Shown: in pieces, positions 1-4,715 of the stretch
How positions within the stretch are numbered: the first letter of the stretch is position 1
Layout of the letters: the number at the start of each line of letters is the position of its first letter
Assembly: GCA_030429785.1 (NCBI GenBank)
Contig: JAUIEQ010000050.1
Location: 1-6,063, forward strand
Source of the DNA: a bacterium
GTDB lineage: Bacteria > Patescibacteriota > Patescibacteriia > S139-126 > S139-133
DNA length: 6,063 bases
Direction of reading: 5' to 3'
Notes under the pieces: generated by a model
Seen by the model: only the letters and a program-made list of their open reading frames with translations
Databases searched by the model: none
What the model was told of the DNA's origin: nothing
Made by a program: the position numbers and the translations under genes

Positions 1-18
1 TGAGAGACTTGCGCTGTC

Positions 19-333
19 TTAGGAGTTTGAGGGAAAAAATGTTACAGTTCGAATAAACGTCTCCCAATCAAGATTTTGCGGGTTTGATTTACCTTGCATA
101 TGCTTGTCTGCGAGAGATAGTGAGTCCAATGACATATTGCCGTCAAGGCATACAACTGATCCATCAGATCGTATGATGAGATCACTTCTTACTAAGGCTG
201 ATTGCACACCTGGCACTTTAGGTGAGCTTTCAGCCCATCTTGGAGTTATGACAATTACGTTCTCTGAATTAATTATTCCTTCTTTTGCCAACCTTGCCGC
301 AAGGCCTTTTTGTGGAATCAGAGTATTTTTCAT
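19..333 (-). CDS. hypothetical protein, 104 aa, unrecognised
   Basis: This is a complete small minus-strand ORF from ATG at 333 to TAA at 19-21. The start is supported by a GAGG ribosome binding site five bases upstream (minus strand reads cgaggtaaacATG). I do not recognise the family. The protein is soluble-looking, with no signal peptide or membrane segment. The N-terminal third is basic (PQKGLAARLAKEG), followed by a beta-like stretch (ENVIVITPRW) and another around LVRSDLIIRSDGSVVCLDG, with a polar tail. A plus-strand ORF overlaps most of it (104-355) but lacks comparable start support, so I take the minus strand as real. It is divergent from the NrnA-like gene, with a palindrome between them. 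No function is proposed. Confidence 0.6.
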   Translation of the reverse strand: MKNTLIPQKGLAARLAKEGIINSENVIVITPRWAESSPKVPGVQSALVRSDLIIRSDGSVVCLDGNMSLDSLSLADKHMQGKSNPQNLDWETFIRTVTFFPSNS

Positions 334-395
334 GTTTACCTCGGTGATTGTGTGAATGTGCTTAGTAATTATGAAAGTTTGAATATTGTAACATT

Positions 396-424
396 ATGAT
401 GTCTGTTTTTTTACAGTTAGTCAA
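396..424 (-). promoter_or_regulatory. possible promoter for the minus-strand 104-aa gene
   Basis: On the minus strand TTGACT (419-424) is followed after 17 bp by CATCAT (396-401), or after 20 bp by the better -10 CATAAT (393-398). It would give a leader of about 55-60 bases before the ATG at 333. The -35 lies inside the palindrome at 411-430. Neither -10 pairing is ideal, so this is weak. Confidence 0.3.
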
Positions 425-430
425 CTGTAA
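411..430. repeat. perfect 8-bp-arm inverted repeat, candidate operator
   Basis: TTACAGTT (411-418) and AACTGTAA (423-430) are exact reverse complements separated by AGTC, giving a 20-bp dyad in the middle of the divergent intergenic region. It is not a convincing terminator: the only T run (404-412) is on the 5' side for the plus strand, and the minus strand has A's after the stem. It overlaps the candidate -35 of the minus-strand gene, which fits a repressor-type site. The binding protein is unknown. Confidence 0.45.
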
Positions 431-522
431 CTAAACTAAGTATGTTTAATAGTTTTTATCTCAATCGGAAAGAAATTGTTTACTTTAGGTTTAAAAGTGA
501 TGCTTCCTAGTTACATATAAGC

Positions 523-551
523 TTGACACAACCATCAAACAACCGTATGAT
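523..551 (+). promoter_or_regulatory. sigma-70-type promoter for the NrnA-like gene
   Basis: TTGACA (523-528), a 17-bp spacer and TATGAT (546-551) form a near-consensus housekeeping promoter. Transcription should begin about 6-8 bases after the -10, near 558. That is downstream of the first in-frame ATG at 555, so this promoter bears on the choice of start codon. Confidence 0.65.
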
Positions 552-554
552 GGT

Positions 555-1376
555 ATGAATTTATTATCAATGGATACAGTAGCAAAATACAAGCAAATAC
601 ACGCACATTTATTAGAAGCGGAGTCGGTGTTTATTACAGCACATCCTCGTTGTGGTGATGCGTTGGGATCAACGTTATCAATGGCATTGTGGTTGGATAG
701 TGTTGGTGTTTCATATACTATTTTTTCTGCAGAAGACGTTCCCGAGGAATTTATGTATCTGCCTAAGGCGCATGAAGTTGTTTGTGATCCGTCAGCCGTT
801 CATCTGTCTGAGTTTGATACGTTGTTGGTGCTTGATAGTGGTGATCTGAGGCATGCGCGTATTCATGATAAAGTTGCGAATGAAGTGCGTGGCTCGCAAA
901 CTACAATGGTCAATATTGACCACCATATAACCAATAGCTTGTACGGTGATATTGCGGTCGTGAATACAGCAGCACCATCAACAACGTGTATGTTGTACGA
1001 TTTTTTTGTCGCAAATAACATCGCGATCACCAAAGAGATTGCAACATGTTTGTTGACGGGAATTTTGTATGATACTGGTATTTTTACTAATGGAGCGACT
1101 AATCAAAATGCGTTGGCTACTTCAGCAAAATTGTTAAGCAGTGGATTGCCCTTGAATACGGTAGTTGATGCATTGGCAAAAAACAAAACCATTGATTTGT
1201 TGCGACTATGGGGACAGGTGTTGTCTCGACTTGAGCACAATGAAAAGTTTCATATTGTACATACTGGTATGATGCTTGCAGATTTTGAACAATTTGGTAC
1301 ATTGGCAGGTGCTGGGGAGCTTGCGAATTTTTTGAATAATTTGTCTGAAGGTTATGATCATGAAGGAGTCAGATGA
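555..1376 (+). CDS. DHH-family phosphoesterase, N-terminal (DHH) part of an NrnA-like protein, frameshifted
   Basis: The 273-residue frame covers the DHH catalytic domain of an NrnA-type oligoribonuclease / pAp phosphatase. That family removes nucleotides from 2-5 nt RNAs and dephosphorylates 3'-phosphoadenosine 5'-phosphate in the cytoplasm. Visible motifs: HPRCGDALGS (residues 30-39, motif I), VLDSGDLRH (92-100, motif II, D94), NIDHH (120-124, the DHH signature) and GILYDTG (169-175, motif IV, D173). Motif I normally reads like HxxPDGDAxGS; here one residue and the first metal-ligand Asp appear to be missing, with C33 in its place. Homology continues through ELANFLNNLSEG (up to 1352), then the frame runs into seven non-family residues and TGA. 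The DHHA1 domain continues in the +1 frame. No SD precedes ATG 555. The ATG at 570 is an alternative start, favoured by the promoter position. Confidence 0.75.
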   Translation: MNLLSMDTVAKYKQIHAHLLEAESVFITAHPRCGDALGSTLSMALWLDSVGVSYTIFSAEDVPEEFMYLPKAHEVVCDPSAVHLSEFDTLLVLDSGDLRHARIHDKVANEVRGSQTTMVNIDHHITNSLYGDIAVVNTAAPSTTCMLYDFFVANNIAITKEIATCLLTGILYDTGIFTNGATNQNALATSAKLLSSGLPLNTVVDALAKNKTIDLLRLWGQVLSRLEHNEKFHIVHTGMMLADFEQFGTLAGAGELANFLNNLSEGYDHEGVR

Positions 1377-1536
1377 TGGATTGATCAAAGTAAGTCTTCG
1401 TACAGTTCGAGATGATGTTGATGTGTCAAAGTTCGCGCAGTTTTTTGGTGGTGGCGGTCATCGCAAAGCAGCTGGTTTTGCACTGCCTGGCAGTCTTACG
1501 TATAATGAACAAACTGGCGGAATGAAAATACGATAA
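1354..1536 (+). CDS. DHHA1 domain fragment of the NrnA-like protein
   Basis: This frame carries the C-terminal substrate-binding domain of the broken gene. IKVSLRT is followed by DVSKFAQFFGGGGHRKAAGF, and the GGGGHRKAAG signature is the hallmark of DHHA1 domains in NrnA-like proteins. It ends at TAA (1534-1536). Alone it has about 60 residues and no catalytic metal site. It could be made separately: GAAGG at 1347-1351 sits 8 bases before ATG 1360, and the upstream frame terminates at 1376, so coupled re-initiation is conceivable. I think it more likely to be the stranded end of a frameshifted gene. Confidence 0.6.
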   Translation: MIMKESDDGLIKVSLRTVRDDVDVSKFAQFFGGGGHRKAAGFALPGSLTYNEQTGGMKIR

Positions 1537-1586
1537 GTTATACAGTTTTAGCTAATAATGACCAAACTCCAAACAAACCCACCGAC

Positions 1587-1619
1587 TCACTATACAGATT
1601 TTTAATACGTGTATAGTGA
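1587..1619. repeat. perfect 10-bp inverted repeat upstream of clpP
   Basis: TCACTATACA (1587-1596) and TGTATAGTGA (1610-1619) are exact reverse complements around a 13-base AT-rich centre. There is no T run after the right arm, so it is a poor intrinsic terminator for the preceding gene. A TATAGT hexamer (1612-1617) in the right arm could be a -10 element, but I find no good -35 at the proper distance. It lies 27 bases before the clpP start and could be an operator or a leader hairpin. It does not resemble the CIRCE or CtsR operators of heat-shock genes. Confidence 0.5.
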
Positions 1620-1645
1620 TAAGCGTTAATAATTGATTATTTTTT

Positions 1646-2269
1646 ATGAATTCTATACAAAGCAACTCACTACCCGAAAGCAGTCTTGTGCCAACAGTGA
1701 TTGAAAAAACACCGCAAGGAGAGCGTGTGTATGACATTTATTCACGTCTCTTAAAAGAGCGGATTATTTTTATTGGTACGCCGATTACTGATCAAATCGC
1801 AAATGTAGTAATTGCACAAATGTTATTTCTTGATAGTCAGGATAATAAGTCTGATATCAAGATTTATCTCAACACTCCTGGTGGCGTTGTGACTGGGGGC
1901 TTGGCAATTTATGACACTATGCAACACGTAGCGTCTCCGGTATCAACTATTTGTGTTGGGATTGCAGCGTCAATGGGCGCAGTATTGTTGTCAGCAGGAG
2001 CAAAAGGCAAGCGATTTATTTTGCCAAATGCAGAAGTAATGATGCATCAAGTGATGGGTGGTGCGCAGGGACAGGCAAGTGATATCAAAATTCAAGCAGA
2101 GCATATTCTCAAAATGAAAGATCGCCTGAACAAAATTCTCGCTAGCCACACCGGACAAACCATGAGTCGGATCGAAAAAGATACTGATCGAGATTATTTC
2201 ATGAGCGCACAAGAGGCAGTGAAGTATGGATTGGTTGATAAGATTGTGAAGAATAAGGCTAGTAAATAG
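1646..2269 (+). CDS. clpP: ATP-dependent Clp protease proteolytic subunit ClpP
   Basis: Serine protease subunit that forms the double-heptamer chamber and degrades proteins unfolded by a ClpX/ClpA/ClpC-type ATPase in the cytoplasm. The 207-residue length matches E. coli ClpP. The catalytic triad is visible as S109 (GIAASMGA), H134 (EVMMHQ) and D183 (DTDRDYF); the S-H and H-D spacings (25 and 49) equal those of the E. coli enzyme. Other family landmarks are LVPTVIEKTPQGER at the N-terminus, YDIYSRLLKERIIF, the NTPGG oxyanion-region loop (NSPGG in most homologues) and EAVKYGLVDKI at the end. The first about 13 residues probably form a short propeptide or flexible loop. No SD precedes ATG 1646 (TTATTTTTT upstream), and no earlier in-frame start is better. 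No Clp ATPase is in the window. A terminator follows at once, so it seems monocistronic. Confidence 0.97.
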   Translation: MNSIQSNSLPESSLVPTVIEKTPQGERVYDIYSRLLKERIIFIGTPITDQIANVVIAQMLFLDSQDNKSDIKIYLNTPGGVVTGGLAIYDTMQHVASPVSTICVGIAASMGAVLLSAGAKGKRFILPNAEVMMHQVMGGAQGQASDIKIQAEHILKMKDRLNKILASHTGQTMSRIEKDTDRDYFMSAQEAVKYGLVDKIVKNKASK

Positions 2270-2283
2270 TATAGAAATTCATT

Positions 2284-2322
2284 ATAAAAAAAGAGACTGT
2301 TGATCAGTCTCTTTGTTGTTTT
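2284..2322. terminator. bidirectional terminator between clpP and the convergent orphan gene
   Basis: AAAGAGACTG (2290-2299) and CAGTCTCTTT (2305-2314) form a 10-bp stem with a TTGAT loop. On the plus strand the stem is followed by GTTGTTTT. On the minus strand it is followed by an unbroken run of U's (the A's at 2286-2292 on plus). It starts 14 bases after the clpP stop and lies just beyond the stop of the minus-strand gene, so it serves both. Confidence 0.85.
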
Positions 2323-2725
2323 ATCCAGTGACAAGTTCTTTTTTTGCATGGAAAACAGTAACCAGCTTGCCAGCTTCTCGAAGCTTATTGATAATTACTT
2401 CTGAATCCTTGTCATCAACCAGCAAGAAAGTTTGTGGTAGTGTTTGTATAATTTCTGCAAAATATTCTTTTTCAATTTCACCACACGCTACTGGGCCTTT
2501 GCCGGCGCGAAAGACTTGGACAGTCCAGTAGGCTTCAGTGGTGGGGTCTTGTCCGATATAGCCATAAGCCGCATCTTTCATGAATGGTTTTGTGAGTTCT
2601 TGCGGAGCATTGCTTTTGAATAAAAAGGCAAAGGATATTCTGTCAGTTACTTTCACGGGCTTGCCGACAATTACTAATATATCAGCTGGTGCAGCCTGGT
2701 CATGCAGCTGGTTATTACTTTGCAT
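2321..2725 (-). CDS. hypothetical protein, 134 aa, unrecognised
   Basis: Complete minus-strand gene from ATG at 2725 to TAA at 2321-2323. An AGGAG ribosome binding site (2732-2736) lies six bases before the start. Predicted soluble and acidic/basic mixed, without signal peptide or membrane segment. A low-complexity N-terminal tail (SNNQLHDQAAPAD, residues 3-15) precedes an apparent folded domain that opens with a strand (ILVIVGKPVKV) and ends with FLLVDDKDSEVIINKLREAGKLVTVFHAK, where an alpha-helix is likely flanked by strands. I do not recognise the family. It has its own promoter (TTGACA at 2802-2807) divergent from the rny promoter and a strong terminator after it, so it is a stand-alone, apparently well expressed unit. 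Its CA-rich leader is partly complementary to the rny leader. Confidence 0.75.
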   Translation of the reverse strand: MQSNNQLHDQAAPADILVIVGKPVKVTDRISFAFLFKSNAPQELTKPFMKDAAYGYIGQDPTTEAYWTVQVFRAGKGPVACGEIEKEYFAEIIQTLPQTFLLVDDKDSEVIINKLREAGKLVTVFHAKKELVTG

Positions 2726-2778
2726 AGCGCACTCCTGTGGTTTGGTGGTTGGTTTTGGTTGTTAAGTAATAATGTGTT

Positions 2779-2807
2779 AGATTAGTATCATATCTTTATT
2801 TTGTCAA
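2779..2807 (-). promoter_or_regulatory. promoter for the 134-aa orphan gene
   Basis: On the minus strand a perfect TTGACA (2802-2807) is followed after 17 bp by TAATCT (2779-2784). The -10 matches consensus only moderately (T1, A2, T6). The start site would be near 2772, giving a leader of about 45 bases, rich in C and A and free of obvious structure. Confidence 0.5.
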
Positions 2808-2815
2808 TAGAAAAG

Positions 2816-2859
2816 GCATAGTAGTTGGTTGAGGTCTTGCTTGAATTAACCAACTATGC
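2816..2859. repeat. interrupted inverted repeat between the divergent promoters, candidate operator
   Basis: The left arm GCATAGTAGTTGGTT (2816-2830) pairs with the right arm AACCAACTATGC (2848-2859) over 12 bp, with three extra bases in the left arm. The right arm fills the spacer between the -35 (2841-2846) and -10 (2864-2869) of the rny promoter, and the left arm lies just upstream of the -35 of the opposite promoter. That is the geometry expected of a shared operator, though a transcript-level role is unlikely because it precedes both start sites. Confidence 0.5.
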
Positions 2860-2869
2860 GTGCTATAGT
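2841..2869 (+). promoter_or_regulatory. sigma-70-type promoter for rny
   Basis: TTGAAT (2841-2846), a 17-bp spacer ending in TGC, and TATAGT (2864-2869) make an extended -10 promoter. Transcription should begin near 2876, which leaves a leader of about 220 bases before rny. Confidence 0.65.
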
Positions 2870-2938
2870 CTAGGTACAGAAAAAGTATTAACACACACCG
2901 AAGCGCAGGATACACCAGAACAAGGGAGTTGATAACGT

Positions 2939-3025
2939 TTGGCAGAATATTTAGCTATTTTCATGTTTTGTACTCTTTGTTTGAGATCTCTGAGTAGATG
3001 CTCATATAGCAATATTTCACTATAG
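2939..3025 (+). CDS. possible 28-codon leader peptide in the rny leader
   Basis: TTG at 2939 opens a 28-codon frame ending at TAG 3023-3025. AGGGAG (2923-2928) lies ten bases upstream, a somewhat long SD spacing. The peptide would begin MAEYLAIFMFCTLC and is hydrophobic and cysteine-containing. It may be chance: the start is TTG and nothing else supports it. Confidence 0.2.
   Translation: MAEYLAIFMFCTLCLRSLSRCSYSNISL
2981..3010 (+). promoter_or_regulatory. possible second rny promoter
   Basis: TTGAGA (2981-2986), an 18-bp spacer and TATAGC (3005-3010) resemble a promoter that would give a shorter leader of about 80 bases. A further TATAGT occurs at 3021-3026 without a good -35. Weaker than the upstream promoter. 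Confidence 0.3.
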
Positions 3026-3029
3026 TTAG

Positions 3030-3053
3030 TCAAAAAACCGCGAATATTTCGCG
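3030..3053 (-). terminator. possible minus-strand terminator / rny leader hairpin
   Basis: CGCGAA (3039-3044) and TTCGCG (3048-3053) form a perfect 6-bp stem around TAT. On the minus strand it is followed by G and six T's, the shape of an intrinsic terminator that would stop antisense transcription from rny. On the plus strand it is simply a hairpin about 33 bases before the SD. There is no minus-strand gene immediately upstream that would need it. Confidence 0.35.
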
Positions 3054-3098
3054 TTCTGCTTGCGTACTTGTGGTCTTTGGTGGTTAGGAGAAGTTACT

Positions 3099-4634
3099 AT
3101 GGATATTATTAATATTATCTTCATTGCAGCCGCAGCCGCAATTGCATTGCCTGTTGGGCTGTTTTTTGTGTATCTGCTCAAAGGAATGTTGTTGAAACAT
3201 TCTGTTGACTCTGCACAAGAAAAAGCAAAAAAGCTTATCAATGATGCCAAAGATCAAGAAAAAGAAATTTTGCTTAAAGCAAAAGATAAGGCACTGAAAG
3301 TAATTGATGAAGCAAAGCGTGATGAGCAGCAGCGACGACAAGAACTGTCTCGGATGCAAAGCCGTATTGAAAAACGCGAGGAAGCGTTTGACAAGAAGTT
3401 GCTTGATTTAGAAAATAAGCAATCAAAACTAACCAAGCTCGAAGAAGACATGAAGACAAAGTATGATGAGCTTGCTGAGATTAAAGAACAGCAGTTACAA
3501 AAGCTTACCAAGGTTGCTCATTTGACTGAAGAGGAAGCACAAGAAAAGTTACTTGCTTATGTTGAGAAGCAGTCAAAAGACGATTTGTTTGAGCGAATGC
3601 GTAAGCTTGAGCATGTCAGTGAAGAGGAGCTTGAGAAAAAAGCACGAGATATGCTGAGTATGGTGTTGCAGCGTGTTGCATCATCACATTCTGCTGAAAC
3701 AACCACAACAACTGTGCAACTCACTAGTGATGATATGAAAGGGCGAATCATTGGACGAGAGGGTCGCAACATCAAGTCTATTGAGCAGCTTACTGGTGTT
3801 GAGATTGTGGTAGATGAAACACCAGGGGCGATTCTTGTTTCAGGATTTTCACCAATCAGGAGACATCTTGCAAAGCGCGTACTTGATAAGTTAATGTCAG
3901 ATGGTCGCATCCACCCTGGTCGAATTGAAGAGGTGGTTGCTGAAGCAAAAAAAGAACTTTCGCTTGATATCAAGAAGGCTGGTGAAGAAGCTGCGTATGA
4001 TGTCGGTATTGCAGGATTGGATCCAAAGTTAATTCATTTGATTGGGCGACTGAAGTATCGTACGTCATATGGTCAGAATGTTTTGATGCATTCTATTGAA
4101 GTAGCTCGTCTTTCAGCTATGCTTGGTCAGGAGCTTGGTGCAAATATTTCAGTATGTAAAAAAGGTGGTTTGCTGCATGATATTGGTAAGGCAGTTGATC
4201 ATGAGGTGCAGGGCTCGCATACAGAGATTGGGTATGATATTATGAAACGATTTGGTTTGCCTGAAGAGGTTGCATACATTGCCATTGCACATCATGAGAA
4301 TAGCCCAACAACTCTTGAGGGTGTTATTGTGAAAGTAGCAGATGCATTGTCAGGTGCACGACCAGGAGCTCGCAAGGATACATATGAGCAGTACATTCAG
4401 CGCTTGGAAGAACTTGAGGGTATTGCAAATTCATTCGACGGTATTGATAAGGCTTACGCAATTCAGGCTGGTCGTGAGATTCGTGTATTTGTGAATCCGC
4501 AAGACATTGACGATTATGGCGCGAAGAAGCTTGCTCGATCTATTGCTGATCGAATTGAGAATGAGCTTAAGTATCCAGGCGAGTTGAAGGTAACTATGAT
4601 TCGTGAAAGTCGCGTGGTTGAGTACGCCAGATAA
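3099..4634 (+). CDS. rny: ribonuclease Y
   Basis: Membrane-anchored endoribonuclease that starts mRNA decay in bacteria lacking or complementing RNase E. The 511-residue length is close to B. subtilis RNase Y (about 520). Domains in order: one N-terminal transmembrane helix (residues 4-27, very Ala/Ile/Leu-rich), a long charged coiled coil (about 32-200, rich in E, K, Q), a KH RNA-binding domain with the GxxG loop GREG at 219-222 (GRIIGREGRNIKSIE), and an HD phosphohydrolase domain. Metal-site residues are H331 (LMHS), H360-D361 (GGLLHDIGK), H398/H399 (IAHHE) and D415 (VKVADALSGARPGARK). The C-terminus is the usual VTMIRESRVVEYAR. ATG 3099 is preferred over an in-frame TTG 13 codons earlier because AGGAGA (3086-3091) lies seven bases before it and the protein then begins directly with the membrane helix. 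ymdB follows, a conserved neighbour. Confidence 0.97.
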   Translation: MDIINIIFIAAAAAIALPVGLFFVYLLKGMLLKHSVDSAQEKAKKLINDAKDQEKEILLKAKDKALKVIDEAKRDEQQRRQELSRMQSRIEKREEAFDKKLLDLENKQSKLTKLEEDMKTKYDELAEIKEQQLQKLTKVAHLTEEEAQEKLLAYVEKQSKDDLFERMRKLEHVSEEELEKKARDMLSMVLQRVASSHSAETTTTTVQLTSDDMKGRIIGREGRNIKSIEQLTGVEIVVDETPGAILVSGFSPIRRHLAKRVLDKLMSDGRIHPGRIEEVVAEAKKELSLDIKKAGEEAAYDVGIAGLDPKLIHLIGRLKYRTSYGQNVLMHSIEVARLSAMLGQELGANISVCKKGGLLHDIGKAVDHEVQGSHTEIGYDIMKRFGLPEEVAYIAIAHHENSPTTLEGVIVKVADALSGARPGARKDTYEQYIQRLEELEGIANSFDGIDKAYAIQAGREIRVFVNPQDIDDYGAKKLARSIADRIENELKYPGELKVTMIRESRVVEYAR

Positions 4635-4644
4635 AGTAAATAGG

Positions 4645-4673
4645 TTGTGGTAAATGGTTTGTATTGCTATAGT
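4645..4673 (+). promoter_or_regulatory. promoter for ymdB
   Basis: TTGTGG (4645-4650), a 17-bp spacer ending in TGC and TATAGT (4668-4673) form an extended -10 promoter of the same design as the rny promoter. The start would be near 4680, with a leader of about 36 bases. An 8-bp inverted repeat, TGGTAAAT (4648-4655) and ATTTACCA (4682-4689), brackets the -10. No terminator separates rny from ymdB, so read-through is also possible. Confidence 0.55.
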
Positions 4674-4715
4674 CATTAATTATTTACCATTCACCATTAA
4701 CTAGTAACCACGTTT

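Larger units (their letters stand above)
555..1536 (+). pseudogene. whole NrnA-like gene with an internal frameshift
   Basis: Joining the two frames at about 1352 gives about 327 residues, the usual NrnA length, with DHH then DHHA1 domains in the right order. The break can be bounded: the downstream frame is closed by TGA at 1333-1335 and the upstream frame ends at TGA 1374-1376, so the shift lies between 1336 and 1376. Restoring two bases at GAAGGT|TATG (for example GGTGTT in place of GGTT) would give the family-like join LSEG-VMIMKESDDG. Possible causes are a real 2-bp deletion (or 1-bp insertion), an assembly error, or decoding as two polypeptides. Confidence 0.7.
2726..3098. other. 373-base divergent control region between the orphan gene and rny
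   Basis: No gene of normal size fits here. Contents from left to right: AGGAG of the orphan gene and its CA-rich leader, the minus-strand promoter (2779-2807), an interrupted inverted repeat (2816-2859), the rny promoter (2841-2869), an rny leader of about 220 bases with a possible 28-codon leader ORF (2939-3025), a second weak promoter (2981-3010), a CGCGAA/TTCGCG hairpin (3039-3053), and the rny SD AGGAGA (3086-3091). I see no recognisable riboswitch class. Confidence 0.6.

Noticed and set aside
1..18. Possible terminator after the first orphan gene (AGAC/GTCT pairing around 5-19)
   Set aside because: Only four base pairs are visible, they overlap the stop codon and the window ends before any T run could be seen.
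104..355. Plus-strand 83-codon ORF opposite the first orphan gene
   Set aside because: It has no SD, and it overlaps the better supported minus-strand gene almost completely.
1326..1335. Slippage at the T run in AATTTTTTG as the frameshift site
   Set aside because: The frame needed downstream has a TGA at 1333-1335, and the family sequence ELANFLNNLSEG continues in the original frame beyond it, so the shift must be later.
555..1536. TGA read as glycine or tryptophan (alternative code) to explain the break in the DHH gene
   Set aside because: Reading through TGA 1374 gives no family homology, while the +1 frame does. The intact genes have no in-frame TGA and use TGG for Trp. They happen to end only in TAA or TAG, but that is too few genes to matter.
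1583..1595. CGACTCACTATA, twelve bases identical to the core of the phage T7 promoter, with TAATACG a little further on
   Set aside because: The upstream TAATA half and the GGG initiation bases are missing at the match, and the bases belong to the local inverted repeat. No phage polymerase or vector sequence is nearby, so I take it as coincidence.
3060..3098. Upstream TTG start for RNase Y adding 13 residues
   Set aside because: The SD AGGAGA sits exactly before ATG 3099, inside this extension, and the added residues (CGLWWLGEVT) are not family-like.
3557..3973. Long minus-strand ORF inside rny (138 codons)
   Set aside because: It is a serine-rich shadow of the coiled-coil and KH coding sequence, with no start signals; rny itself is certain.
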